Shown here: in pieces, positions 9,058-16,855 of the stretch
How positions within the stretch are numbered: position 1 is the stretch's first letter
Layout: every line of letters begins with the position of its first letter
DNA from: Archangium lipolyticum
GTDB taxonomy: Bacteria > Myxococcota > Myxococcia > Myxococcales > Myxococcaceae
Length of the DNA: 64,000 nt
Assembly: GCF_024623785.1 (NCBI RefSeq)
Contig: NZ_JANKBZ010000021.1
Coordinates: 124,001 to 188,000, forward strand
Direction: 5' to 3'
Program-made: the position numbers and the translations under genes
Notes under the pieces: model-generated
The model's database searches: none
Told to the model about the DNA's origin: nothing
Seen by the model: the letters and a program-made list of their open reading frames with translations, nothing else

Positions 9058-9963
9058 TCACTTGTCGAAGAAGTAGAAGAAGCGTGGCCGCGTCCCGAGC
9101 TCCTCTTTGAGCACGAAGACGCGCTTGTTCTCGAGCACCCAGCGGATGGGGCTCTTCGGATCCAACAGGTTGCCGAACACCCGCGCCCCCGTGGGGCATG
9201 CCTCCAGGCACGCCGGCAGCCGCCCCGCTCGCGTGCGGTGCAGACAGAAGGTGCATTTCTCCACCACCCCCTGCGGGCGGATCCGGTTGGAGAGGTACCC
9301 CTGGTCCGGGTTGATCTCCTCGGGCGGGATCTCCGGCTTCGCCCAGTTGAAGCGCCGCGCGTGGTAGGGGCACGCCGCCTCGCAGTACCGGCAGCCGATG
9401 CACCAGTTGTAGTCCACCACCACGATGCCGTCCTGCTCCTTCCACGTGGCCTGCACCGGGCACACCTTCACGCACGGCGCGTTGTCGCACTGGTGGCACT
9501 GCACCGGCAGGTAGTACTTCCCCTCGGCCGGTACCGGATGGTCGTAGTTCGCGTTGCCGTGCTCCAGATCCAGGCTGCCCTGCTGCATCTCCAGCACCCG
9601 GATGTAGGAGTTCCCCGTGCGCCGGTCGTGGTTGTTCTCCTGGTGGCACGCCTCGGCGCACTTCCGGCAGCCGATGCAGATGCTCAGGTTGAGCGCGTAC
9701 GCGAAGGACACGCCCTCCTGCGGCGGCAGCGCCTGGATGTCCACGTCGCGGCCGTACTTCCGCTTCGTCTCTTCCTTCAGGTGGAGGAGCACCCGCCCCA
9801 GCTCGTCACGCGTCAGCTCCTTGTAGTGCTTCTGCAGGAACTCATCGACGCTCAGGTCCTTCGACCACTCGGTGAGCGGTGCCATCGCGTGCGCGAAGGC
9901 CGCGGCCCCCAGCGTGGCTCCGGCACCCTTCATCATGGTACGGCGGGAGACGATGTCACTCAT
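9058..9963 (-). CDS. Tat-exported four-cluster [4Fe-4S] ferredoxin subunit (NrfC/DmsB type)
   Basis: A 301-residue protein. The N-terminus carries a twin-Arg signal (SRRTMMKGAGATLGAAAFA). Four Cys clusters follow: CIGCRKCAEACHQ (96-108), CHQCDNAPCVKVCP (156-169), CIGCRYCEAACP (188-199) and CTFCLHRTRAGRLPACLEAC (237-256). This is the DmsB/NrfC/PsrB arrangement that links a membrane subunit to a periplasmic partner. Its start overlaps the end of the cytochrome gene by eight bases and its stop is three bases before the NrfD-type start, so all three are a single translational unit. Inferred role: relay of electrons from menaquinol to the nap cytochromes. Confidence 0.9.
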   Translation of the reverse strand: MSDIVSRRTMMKGAGATLGAAAFAHAMAPLTEWSKDLSVDEFLQKHYKELTRDELGRVLLHLKEETKRKYGRDVDIQALPPQEGVSFAYALNLSICIGCRKCAEACHQENNHDRRTGNSYIRVLEMQQGSLDLEHGNANYDHPVPAEGKYYLPVQCHQCDNAPCVKVCPVQATWKEQDGIVVVDYNWCIGCRYCEAACPYHARRFNWAKPEIPPEEINPDQGYLSNRIRPQGVVEKCTFCLHRTRAGRLPACLEACPTGARVFGNLLDPKSPIRWVLENKRVFVLKEELGTRPRFFYFFDK

Positions 9964-10555
9964 GCCCTTGCGCCTCTTTCGTGTCCGGCTCGCCGTGGGC
10001 GGACGGGTTGCGCGGAGGCATCACCGGATGCGCCCCCGCGTACTTCGGCGTGTGCGGGTCGTGGCAGCTCACGCAGTTGTTCCTCATGCGGTCTCCCCGC
10101 GACAGATCCCAGTACCCCGTCATCCCCCCGTGCGCCCCCGCCTTGAAGTCGCGGTACTGCGGGCCGTGGCACTGCGCGCACAGCGTCACCACCTCCGTCA
10201 TCGGCAGTGGCTCGCCCGTGGCCAGGTGCAGCGTGCGCGGCTCCCGTGCCTGGTGACACGAGGTGCAGGCGAGCTCTCCATGGCGGAATCGCAGGCCCTG
10301 GTGGAACTCCTTCAGCTCCTCGGGCCGCGAGGGCATGGGCTTCGTCTCACGCAGCGAGTGGCAGCTCTCGCACGACACGCGAAGCGGCCGGCCCAGCGCG
10401 TCCTTCTGGTCGCTCTCGACGGAGGTGAGCTTCGCCGGTTGGTGGAGGATTTCCTTGCCCGTCGGTGCTCCCGGAGGCGGTTGGAAGCTCACGGGTTGAT
10501 CCTTCCCGCAGCCGCCAAGGGCGAGCATCGCGGCGACGAGCGCCGGGCGCATCAT
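9956..10555 (-). CDS. tetraheme c-type cytochrome lipoprotein
   Basis: A 199-residue protein with signal peptide ending in lipobox LGGC (Cys at about residue 16) and four heme-binding motifs: CESCH, CTSCH, CAQCH and CVSCH. The frame continues upstream to 10732, but the ATG pair at 10555/10552 begins the lipoprotein signal. Predicted to be a periplasm-facing, lipid-anchored electron carrier in complex with the Fe-S and NrfD-type proteins, resembling NrfB-C-D modules except for four rather than five hemes. First gene of the leftward operon, divergent from napD. Confidence 0.85.
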   Translation of the reverse strand: MMRPALVAAMLALGGCGKDQPVSFQPPPGAPTGKEILHQPAKLTSVESDQKDALGRPLRVSCESCHSLRETKPMPSRPEELKEFHQGLRFRHGELACTSCHQAREPRTLHLATGEPLPMTEVVTLCAQCHGPQYRDFKAGAHGGMTGYWDLSRGDRMRNNCVSCHDPHTPKYAGAHPVMPPRNPSAHGEPDTKEAQGHE

Positions 10556-10788
10556 TCTGTAGAGGTGGTTCTCCACGGGGACCTGCGCAAAGCAGCGTCC
10601 GTGCCAGCACGCCCCGCCCCTGTGTGTCCGATGGAAACTCGGGAGGTGCCCTCGCTTGCCCGCGAAAAACCTGCATTGCTCAAACAACTTTACGCGCAGG
10701 CTTTGCGCGCGCACCCGGGGGATGAGGGGCACGCCAGGGTGGTCCGCCTCTTGCTCCTGGGGACCGCGCCCCCATGGACGGAGCCTGT
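10556..10788. promoter_or_regulatory. divergent promoter region between the two nap operons
   Basis: A 233-base gap between the cytochrome gene (leftward) and napD (rightward). The centre (about 10670-10695) is AT-richer than the rest, with CAAACAACTTTACG, so the promoters probably lie there. I looked for an FNR-type half-site pair and a sigma-54 GG/GC element and found neither convincingly. Shared control of both operons is likely from the layout alone. Confidence 0.45.
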
Positions 10789-11034
10789 ATGCCCATCAGT
10801 AGCCTGGTGCTCACCCTCGATGCGTCGCCCGACTCGAGGGCGCTCGCGCTCTCAGCGCTCGCTCGCGACCCGCGCATCACCCTGGGCCCGCCCGTGGAGG
10901 GGCGCTGGCTGCCGGTGGTGACCGAGACCGCCAGCCCCTACGAAGGTGAGGAGCTCGCCGAGTCCCTGCGGGAGTTGGAAGGAGTGAGCTTCGTGGACGT
11001 GGTGATGGTGGATTTCTCCGAGGAGGAGCGCTGA
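10789..11034 (+). CDS. napD: NapD-type chaperone for NapA signal peptide
   Basis: An 81-residue protein beginning MPISSLVLTLD with GGAG five bases upstream of the ATG. NapD proteins are small ferredoxin-fold chaperones that bind the NapA Tat signal and hold it until the molybdenum cofactor is inserted. The size, the fold-like pattern (two beta-alpha-beta halves, with VSFVDVVMVDF as last strand) and the position immediately before napA support the call. Sequence identity signals are weak in this family, so context carries most of the weight. It ends three bases before the napA start. Confidence 0.8.
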   Translation: MPISSLVLTLDASPDSRALALSALARDPRITLGPPVEGRWLPVVTETASPYEGEELAESLRELEGVSFVDVVMVDFSEEER

Positions 11035-11037
11035 GCC

Positions 11038-13458
11038 ATGGATCGTCGGGACTTCCTCAAGGGTTCGGCCATGACGGCGGCGACGCTGGCCGCGAGCCGT
11101 CTGGCATATGGCCAGGACAGGGCGGCCGCGGAGCCGCCGAGCACTGCCCGTCAAGGGGGTGACGTGCAGTGGAACAAGGCTCCCTGCCGCTTCTGCGGCA
11201 CCGGCTGCCACGTCCAGGTGGGCGTGCAGAACGGCAAGGTGGTGGCCATCGCGGGCGACCAGAAGGCTCCGGTGAACAAGGGCCTGCTGTGCGTGAAGGG
11301 CTACCACGTGGGGCTCGCCCTCTATGGACAGGACAGGCTCACGACGCCGCTCCTTCGTAAGGGCGACAAGCAGGTGCCCATCAGCTGGGAGGAGGCGATC
11401 GACATCATCGCCCGCCGCGTGCTGAAGGACCCCAAGGGCTTCGCCGTCTACGGCAGCGGCCAGTGGACCATCCCCGAGGGTTATGCCGCCTCGAAGTTCG
11501 TCAAGGCCGGTCTGGGCACGCACAACATCGACGCCAACGCGCGCCTGTGCATGGCCTCGGCGGTGACGGGCTTCCTCGCCACCTACGGTGTGGACGAGCC
11601 CGCCGGTTGCTATGACGACCTCGACGCCTGCGACGTGCTCATCACCTGGGGCAACAACCCCGCGGAGATGCACCCCGTCCTCTTCTCGCGCGTCATCGAC
11701 CGGCGCTCGCGCGGCGAGAAGGTCACCCTCATCGATATCGGCACGCGGAAGACGCGCACCAGCGGGTTCGCCGACCACTCGCTGCGCTTCAAGCCGAACT
11801 CGGACCTGGCGATCGCCTGCGGCATCGCCCACCTGCTGGTGGAGAATGGCACCTACGACAAGGCCTTCGTCGAGGCCAACTGCGCCTTCCGCGCCTCCAG
11901 CACTCCGCCCACGCTCGAGGGCAAGGCCATCTCCTTCGAGGAGTACCGCGAGCTGCTGAAGCCCTATACCCCCGAGAAGGTGGAGCAGCTCTCGGGCGTG
12001 TCCCAGAAGGACCTGCGGATGCTGGCCGAGCTGTTCGGCCGGAGGGACATCCGCATCACCAGCATGTGGTGCATGGGGCCCAACCAGCACACCCGGGGCA
12101 CGGCCATGAACAGCCTGCTCCACGGGCTCCACCTGCTCAGCGGGCACTTCGGCAAGCCGGGGGACGCGCCCACCAGTCTCACCGGCCAGCCCTCCGCGTG
12201 TGGCACCGTGCGCGAGGTGGGCACGCTCTCCCACGCGCTCCCCGGCGGCCGCGTGGTGGCCAAGGCCGAGCACCGCGCCCAGATGGAGGAGATCTGGAAC
12301 GTCCCCGCTGGCCGCGTCTCCGACAAGATTGGCTACCACACCGTGGAGATGTGGAATCGCTTCTCCACGCCCACCGACCAGGGGGGCGATGTCCACACCC
12401 TCTGGGTCCAGGTCACCAACCCCGCGCAGAGCCTCCCCAATACGCACAAGCTGGTGGACCCCAGCCGGAAGCTCGCGGACAAGTTCCTCATCGTCTCGGA
12501 CGTCTACCCGACCGCCACCACGCGCGTCGCCGACCTCGTGCTGCCCTCCGCCATGTGGGTGGAGAAGAACGGCATGGTCGGCAACTCCGAGCGCCGCACC
12601 CAGCAGTGGTTCAAGCTGGTTCCGCCCCCCGGGCAGGCCCGCGATGACGCCTGGCAGCTCATCTCCGTGGCCCACCGGCTGCTCGAGCTCGGCTTCGCCG
12701 GAATGAAGGACAAGGACGGCCGCTTCCTCTTCGAGGTGAAGGGGAAGGATGGCAAGTCGGTGCCCATCTGGGAGTGGGCGCACTACTACGACGTCAACGT
12801 CGACGAGCACCTCTTCGAGGAGTACCGGAAGACGACTCGCATCAAGCACAAGGACCTGGCGCCCTATCAGGAGTACGTGAAGGCGCGCGGCCTGCGCTGG
12901 CCCGTGGTGCAGCAGCCGGACGGCAGCTGGCGCGAGACGCGGTTCCGCTTCTCCGGCTTCGATGATCCGTATGTGAAGAAGGGCCGGGACATCCAGTTCT
13001 ACCACTCGACCTCGCACGACGATCGCGCGCAGATCTGGTTCCAGCCCTACGAGTCTCCTCCCGAGTCCCCTGACGCCGAGTACCCCTTCTGGCTGTGCAC
13101 CGGCCGCGTCATCGAGCACTGGCACACGGGCTCGGTGACCATGCGCATCCCGCAGCTCCGGCGCGCCATGCCCCAGGCCTACGTGGAGATGAACCGCGCC
13201 GATGCCCGGAAGCTCGGTGTGGACAACGGGGACCTGGTGACGGTGGAGACCCGCCGCGGGAAGCTCGACCTGCCCGTGTGGGTCGGCGGCCGCGGAGAGC
13301 CCGTCGAGGGCTCGCTCTTCGTCCCGTTCTTCGACGAGCGGCTGCTCATCAACGAGCTCACGCTCGACGCGCATGATCCGTTCTCCAAACAGCCCGACTA
13401 CAAGAAGTGCGCGGCTCGTGTGCGACGGCGTGAGCAGGTCGCGGAGAAACAGGGATGA
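11038..13458 (+). CDS. napA: periplasmic nitrate reductase catalytic subunit NapA
   Basis: An 806-residue protein. The Tat signal RRDFLKGS is at the N-terminus. The [4Fe-4S] motif is CRFCGTGC (51-58) with the fourth Cys in GLLCVKGY. The motif ARLCMASAVTGF holds the Cys expected to ligate molybdenum, and GxN-type motifs (ITWGNNPAEMHP) bind the bis-MGD cofactor. The length matches NapA (about 800-830). It reduces nitrate to nitrite in the periplasm. The ribosome-binding site GGAGGAG lies just upstream. The stop overlaps the napB start (ATGA). Confidence 0.95.
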   Translation: MDRRDFLKGSAMTAATLAASRLAYGQDRAAAEPPSTARQGGDVQWNKAPCRFCGTGCHVQVGVQNGKVVAIAGDQKAPVNKGLLCVKGYHVGLALYGQDRLTTPLLRKGDKQVPISWEEAIDIIARRVLKDPKGFAVYGSGQWTIPEGYAASKFVKAGLGTHNIDANARLCMASAVTGFLATYGVDEPAGCYDDLDACDVLITWGNNPAEMHPVLFSRVIDRRSRGEKVTLIDIGTRKTRTSGFADHSLRFKPNSDLAIACGIAHLLVENGTYDKAFVEANCAFRASSTPPTLEGKAISFEEYRELLKPYTPEKVEQLSGVSQKDLRMLAELFGRRDIRITSMWCMGPNQHTRGTAMNSLLHGLHLLSGHFGKPGDAPTSLTGQPSACGTVREVGTLSHALPGGRVVAKAEHRAQMEEIWNVPAGRVSDKIGYHTVEMWNRFSTPTDQGGDVHTLWVQVTNPAQSLPNTHKLVDPSRKLADKFLIVSDVYPTATTRVADLVLPSAMWVEKNGMVGNSERRTQQWFKLVPPPGQARDDAWQLISVAHRLLELGFAGMKDKDGRFLFEVKGKDGKSVPIWEWAHYYDVNVDEHLFEEYRKTTRIKHKDLAPYQEYVKARGLRWPVVQQPDGSWRETRFRFSGFDDPYVKKGRDIQFYHSTSHDDRAQIWFQPYESPPESPDAEYPFWLCTGRVIEHWHTGSVTMRIPQLRRAMPQAYVEMNRADARKLGVDNGDLVTVETRRGKLDLPVWVGGRGEPVEGSLFVPFFDERLLINELTLDAHDPFSKQPDYKKCAARVRRREQVAEKQG

Positions 13459-14267
13459 GCGCCGGGGGCGAACAGTCGAGTGGGCTCGGGGCCCGCTGGC
13501 TCCAGGTGGGGGCCGCCGTGGCGGTGGCGCTCGCGGCCACCGGGTACTTCGCGGGTCTCCGCGCCCCGGAGATGCCCGAGCGTCCGGCCGCCTCCGACCC
13601 GCATGCGCAACGCGCCGAGCGCGCTCCGGGCTACAGCGAGCTTCGCGAGCAGCGGCGCGGTGACAACGCGCGCATGTACGAGGGCGCCATCGCCTCGCTG
13701 GCGGAGGCGGACTTCCCGGTGAAGCCCCTGCCCGTGGCCACCCCCGCGCTGCGCGCCGAGGCCCTGACCCAGCGGAAGGCCCACCGCGCCTACGACGGCG
13801 CGCCGCCCACGATTCCTCATGAGATCGACCAGCGTGAGGTCCCCGGTTGTCTGGCCTGCCATGGCGAGGGCATGAAGCTGGGCAACCGCGTGGCTCCGAA
13901 GATCAGCCACCCGCCTTACCAGAGCTGCACGCAGTGCCACGTGGTGGGGGAGTCGCCCCGCCCGCTGGCCCAGTACAAGGACGTCCCGGGGAACCGTTTC
14001 GTCGGATTGGCTTCGACTGGGAATGGCGCTCGGGCCTGGCAGGGGGCTCCTCCGACCCTGCCTCACCCCACGCTCATGCGGACCGACTGCACGAGCTGCC
14101 ACGGGCCCAAGGGCCTCCCCGGGCTGCGGACCTCGCACCCGGAGCGGCAGAACTGCCAGCAGTGCCATGGGTCTTCCGCGGTGCTCGACCAGCGCATCCC
14201 GGAGGCCTCGGGGGCAGGGGAGTCCGGACCGCCTCCCGGTGGCGTGGCGATGGAGGCGAGGCCTTGA
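13455..14267 (+). CDS. napB: NapB-type electron-transfer cytochrome with four heme motifs and N-terminal membrane anchor
   Basis: A 270-residue protein. A hydrophobic helix at 16-35 without an obvious cleavage site suggests membrane anchoring. The NapB core is recognisable: RAYDGAPPTIPH (111-122), CLACH (132), SHP, CTQCH (158) and GNRFVGL. A second, similar block follows: QGAPPTLPHP (196-205), CTSCH (212), TSHPERQ and CQQCH (234). Textbook NapB is diheme, so this is a tandemly extended, tetraheme version. It delivers electrons to NapA. It overlaps napA (ATGA) and the ferredoxin gene (TTGA). Confidence 0.85.
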   Translation: MSAGGEQSSGLGARWLQVGAAVAVALAATGYFAGLRAPEMPERPAASDPHAQRAERAPGYSELREQRRGDNARMYEGAIASLAEADFPVKPLPVATPALRAEALTQRKAHRAYDGAPPTIPHEIDQREVPGCLACHGEGMKLGNRVAPKISHPPYQSCTQCHVVGESPRPLAQYKDVPGNRFVGLASTGNGARAWQGAPPTLPHPTLMRTDCTSCHGPKGLPGLRTSHPERQNCQQCHGSSAVLDQRIPEASGAGESGPPPGGVAMEARP

Positions 14268-14785
14268 GCTCCCAGGCTGGAATCAGCCGCCGTGCGCTCC
14301 TCGGGTTCCTCCGGAGGAAGGAGGAGCCCGTGTCTTCTCCCGCGCCTGTTCGTGCTCCTTCGCCCGCCGTGTCCGAGCCCGCGCCGGGGGCGGGCTTCTC
14401 GCTCGAGGCGTTCTATTCCTCTCGTGCGCGGTCGGGTGAGGCGACCGGGACGAGCCTCCCGGTCTTCTCCCTCCGCGAGGGGCTCGCCATTCCCCAGGAC
14501 GGTGTCAGCCGCATCGGGATGGCTCCGCTCGCGCCTCCTCCCGTTGCTCCCGTCGCGGGGATGACCGTGCGCGTCCGGCCCCAGCTCTGCCTCGCCTGGC
14601 AGGGCTCGTTCTGCAGCACCTGCTCCGAGCGCTGTCCCGTCGAGGGCGCCCTCGCCGTCGAGCTGGGCCGCCCTCGCGTCGTGGAAGAGCGGTGCAACGG
14701 CTGTGGTCTCTGCGTCCAGGTGTGCCCGGCTCCGCTCAACGCCTTCGAGTTCCTTCCCTCCCGACAGCAGGTCTCCTCTTCATGA
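14264..14785 (+). CDS. napF: NapF-like ferredoxin
   Basis: About 173 residues from a TTG at 14264, with GGAGG seven bases upstream; TTGA overlaps the napB stop. The N-terminus, SRRALLGFLRRKEE, resembles the NapF/NapG start. A Pro/Ala-rich middle is followed by two Cys groups: an irregular one (C in PQLCLAW, then CSTCSERCP) and a classical [4Fe-4S] motif CNGCGLCVQVCP. NapF proteins are cytoplasmic ferredoxins that help NapA maturation. The family has up to four clusters; only two are visible here, so this is a reduced form. No shorter start gives a better leader. Confidence 0.7.
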   Translation: MSSQAGISRRALLGFLRRKEEPVSSPAPVRAPSPAVSEPAPGAGFSLEAFYSSRARSGEATGTSLPVFSLREGLAIPQDGVSRIGMAPLAPPPVAPVAGMTVRVRPQLCLAWQGSFCSTCSERCPVEGALAVELGRPRVVEERCNGCGLCVQVCPAPLNAFEFLPSRQQVSSS

Positions 14786-15117
14786 CAGCAGGTCTCCGCC
14801 TCGCGAACGCCCCCCCCGAGGACCCGTCTCTTCCCCAGTTGCAGGACGCGATCCTCGACGCGGAGACCCTGGAGCAGCTCTTCCGTGACATCCAGCGCTG
14901 CACCGTGGTGAGCGAGGTGCTGCTCAAGGGCGGCGCCCTCGCCATGGCCTCCGAGAAGTCCGTTCCGCTCGACGAGGCCCTGGCCGCGCTCCGCGAGGCG
15001 CGGGTGCTCGGCGTGCAGATCCGCTACTGGTACGACGGGGCCCATTGGTGGGACACCCTCATGCGCACCCCGCAGGGGATCCGGCTCATCCGCATCCAGC
15101 ACCGGCTGGCCGGGTAG
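14782..15117 (+). CDS. uncharacterised small protein ending the nap operon
   Basis: A 111-residue soluble protein starting at an ATG that overlaps the ferredoxin stop (ATGA, 14782-14785). No Cys-cluster, heme motif or membrane segment. The centre is helical (LEQLFRDIQRCTVVSEVLLKGG) and the C-terminal half has a distinctive aromatic pattern, IRYWYDGAHWWDTLM. I do not recognise the family. Strict coupling to napF suggests a role in Nap assembly or regulation. It ends seven bases before the convergent yjjX stop. Confidence 0.75.
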   Translation: MTAGLRLANAPPEDPSLPQLQDAILDAETLEQLFRDIQRCTVVSEVLLKGGALAMASEKSVPLDEALAALREARVLGVQIRYWYDGAHWWDTLMRTPQGIRLIRIQHRLAG

Positions 15118-15124
15118 GGCGGTT

Positions 15125-15676
15125 TCAGGTCCCGGAGGCTTCGTCTGTCGCGGGTGCCCCGTAGAGCTCTGGATGCAGGAAGGGCATCAGCGCGCACGCC
15201 AGCGGGCCCTGCCACATCTCGGCCCGCGTGAAGAGCCCGTTGGTCAGGATTCCCACCGCCCCCAGCTTCTTCTTGCTCTCGTTGCGGCCCGACACCTGGT
15301 CCATCACCGGCCCCAGTTCCTCTCCCTTCAGCACCCGGGCGACCGCGACCGGGGGCAGGGGAAAGCGCACGCCCCAGGTGAGGTTCTCCCGGCCTCCGGC
15401 CTCCACCACGGCCACGCAGTTGATGAGGCTCCCGTCCGGATCCACTCCCCCTTCCAGCCCCATCCCCATCCGTGCCCCCTCCACGGCCTCGAGTGCGGCT
15501 CGTGCCCGGTTGCGCGCTCCCGTCGAGGTCTGGTCCGGGCCGATGGGTTGTTCCGGCACTCCGCTGGGGACGTCGATCGGGACCACCGTGCAGCCTGGAA
15601 AGGCCCGCTCACAGATGGTCTGGGCGGCCGTCGTCTTGGCCGGGTTCGTCGAGCCAATCGCGATGATGAAGGACAT
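15125..15676 (-). CDS. yjjX: inosine/xanthosine triphosphatase YjjX
   Basis: A 183-residue protein. The pattern IGSTNPAK near the N-terminus, SGVPEQPIGPDQTSTGARNRA (about 38-58) and the glycine-rich GMGLEGGV match the YjjX house-cleaning phosphatases that hydrolyse ITP and XTP. The family is about 170-180 residues, so it is full length. A REP-like palindrome lies 42 bases upstream of its start. It converges with the nap operon and may be co-transcribed with the upstream SDR gene. Confidence 0.9.
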   Translation of the reverse strand: MSFIIAIGSTNPAKTTAAQTICERAFPGCTVVPIDVPSGVPEQPIGPDQTSTGARNRARAALEAVEGARMGMGLEGGVDPDGSLINCVAVVEAGGRENLTWGVRFPLPPVAVARVLKGEELGPVMDQVSGRNESKKKLGAVGILTNGLFTRAEMWQGPLACALMPFLHPELYGAPATDEASGT

Positions 15677-15717
15677 GGGTCTCGGTTTTCTTCACGGTTT
15701 GCGAACAGGGCGGCGGA

Positions 15718-15753
15718 TACCCTCACCCTGGCCCTCTCCCAGAGGGAGAGGGG
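15718..15753 (+). repeat. REP-like palindromic repeat, copy 1
   Basis: Left arm CCCTCACCCT, then CCCTCTCCC, a short loop and GGGAGAGGGG. It lies between the stop of the SDR gene and the start of yjjX, both leftward. It shares its consensus with copies at 18595, 18659, 20394, 62645 and 62704. The inner arms pair to form a 9-bp hairpin, which could end transcription of the SDR gene. Confidence 0.75.
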
Positions 15754-15759
15754 ATTGAT

Positions 15760-16779
15760 TCAACCTATGACTCCTCGGGGCGTCAGCGGTTGGTCTCTCG
15801 GGAGCATTCCTTCTTCCTGGAACCAGCGCAGCGCCTCCCGGATACCGAGCCTCACCGGTCTCGGGTGGTAGCCCAGCTCCCTCATCGCCTTCCCCGAGGA
15901 GTGGTACGCCGGCAATGGCAACGCTTGCAGGAATGCCGTGTTCACGTGCTGGAAGAGGTCCGGGGAGAGCCTTCCCACCACGTCTCCGAACCGTCCCGCT
16001 GCCTTCACCACCGCGTCCGGTAGGGGCACCGTCGGCGGTGGCACCCCCGCTTCTTCCGCGCAGAGGGTCAGGAATTCTCGGAAGGTCAGGTTCTCCCCAC
16101 CCAGGATGTAGCGCTCCCCGGGACGGCCCTTCTCCATGACGAGTTGCAGCCCCCTCGCCACGTCCTGCGCGTTCACCACGTTGATGCCGCCGCTCGGGTA
16201 CACCCGGATGATTCCCTTCGCCACCACCCGCAGCAGCTCCCCCGTGGACGGCCTCACGTCATACGGGCCGATGACGAAACCCGGATTGCCCGCCAGCACC
16301 TCCAGCGTCGGCCCCGAGGCCTCCAGCGCCAGGCGCTCGGCCTCCCGCTTGGACTCGTGATACGGGTTGTCCCCCTCGTAGTTGTAGAGGGTCTCCTCGG
16401 TCGCCGGCTCGGCCAGCGTCCCATGGCCCACCGCCGCCACGCTCGACACCACCACGACCCGCCGTACACCCGCCGCCCGTGCCGCATCCAGAACGTTTCG
16501 AGTCCCCTGGGCGTTGATGCGGGAGACGTCCTCCCGAGTAAAGGGATCGAACCGGACGATACCCGCCACGTGGTAGACCCGCTCCACCCCCTTCATCGCC
16601 CCCCGCAACGACTCCGTGTCCAGCACGTCGCCGAGCACCTCATCGTAGCTCAGCCCGCGCAGACCCCTCCGGTCGCTGCGCTCCCGGACGAGCAGACGGG
16701 GGCGCTCCCCCTGCCCACACAGCTGGTGGGCCAGGTTCGCCCCCACCAGCCCTGTTCCCCCCGTCAACAATGTCTTCAT
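15760..16779 (-). CDS. NAD-dependent epimerase/dehydratase, dihydroflavonol-reductase/HpnA-like
   Basis: A 339-residue extended-SDR protein. TGGTGLVGANL is the NAD-binding motif (7-17), the VVVSSVAAVG strand is at about 108, and the catalytic YHESK is at about 142. It resembles DFR-like and hopanoid-associated HpnA sugar epimerases; the substrate is not determined. The GGAG of the Shine-Dalgarno site lies within a perfect 12-bp palindrome (16789-16800, CCTCCCGGGAGG) just before the start, which could mask the site. Confidence 0.8.
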   Translation of the reverse strand: MKTLLTGGTGLVGANLAHQLCGQGERPRLLVRERSDRRGLRGLSYDEVLGDVLDTESLRGAMKGVERVYHVAGIVRFDPFTREDVSRINAQGTRNVLDAARAAGVRRVVVVSSVAAVGHGTLAEPATEETLYNYEGDNPYHESKREAERLALEASGPTLEVLAGNPGFVIGPYDVRPSTGELLRVVAKGIIRVYPSGGINVVNAQDVARGLQLVMEKGRPGERYILGGENLTFREFLTLCAEEAGVPPPTVPLPDAVVKAAGRFGDVVGRLSPDLFQHVNTAFLQALPLPAYHSSGKAMRELGYHPRPVRLGIREALRWFQEEGMLPRDQPLTPRGVIG

Positions 16780-16855
16780 GTGCTACTCCCTCCCGGGAGG
16801 ATGCGCTATAGGTCGTGCCCCTTAGATTCGCCCCCCACGGGGCGTCAACCGCGAG

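Noticed and set aside
8464-10146. Rightward open frame of about 560 codons opposite the NrfD and ferredoxin genes
   Set aside because: The leftward frames encode four Cys clusters and membrane helices; the rightward one is a composition artefact.
10556-10788. FNR/CRP-type or sigma-54 binding site controlling nap genes
   Set aside because: No half-site pair or GG/GC element fits the consensus closely enough to be reported.
10852-13374. Leftward open frame of about 840 codons opposite napA
   Set aside because: The napA frame has Tat, Fe-S and Mo-ligand motifs throughout; the antisense product is low in complexity and has no plausible start signal.
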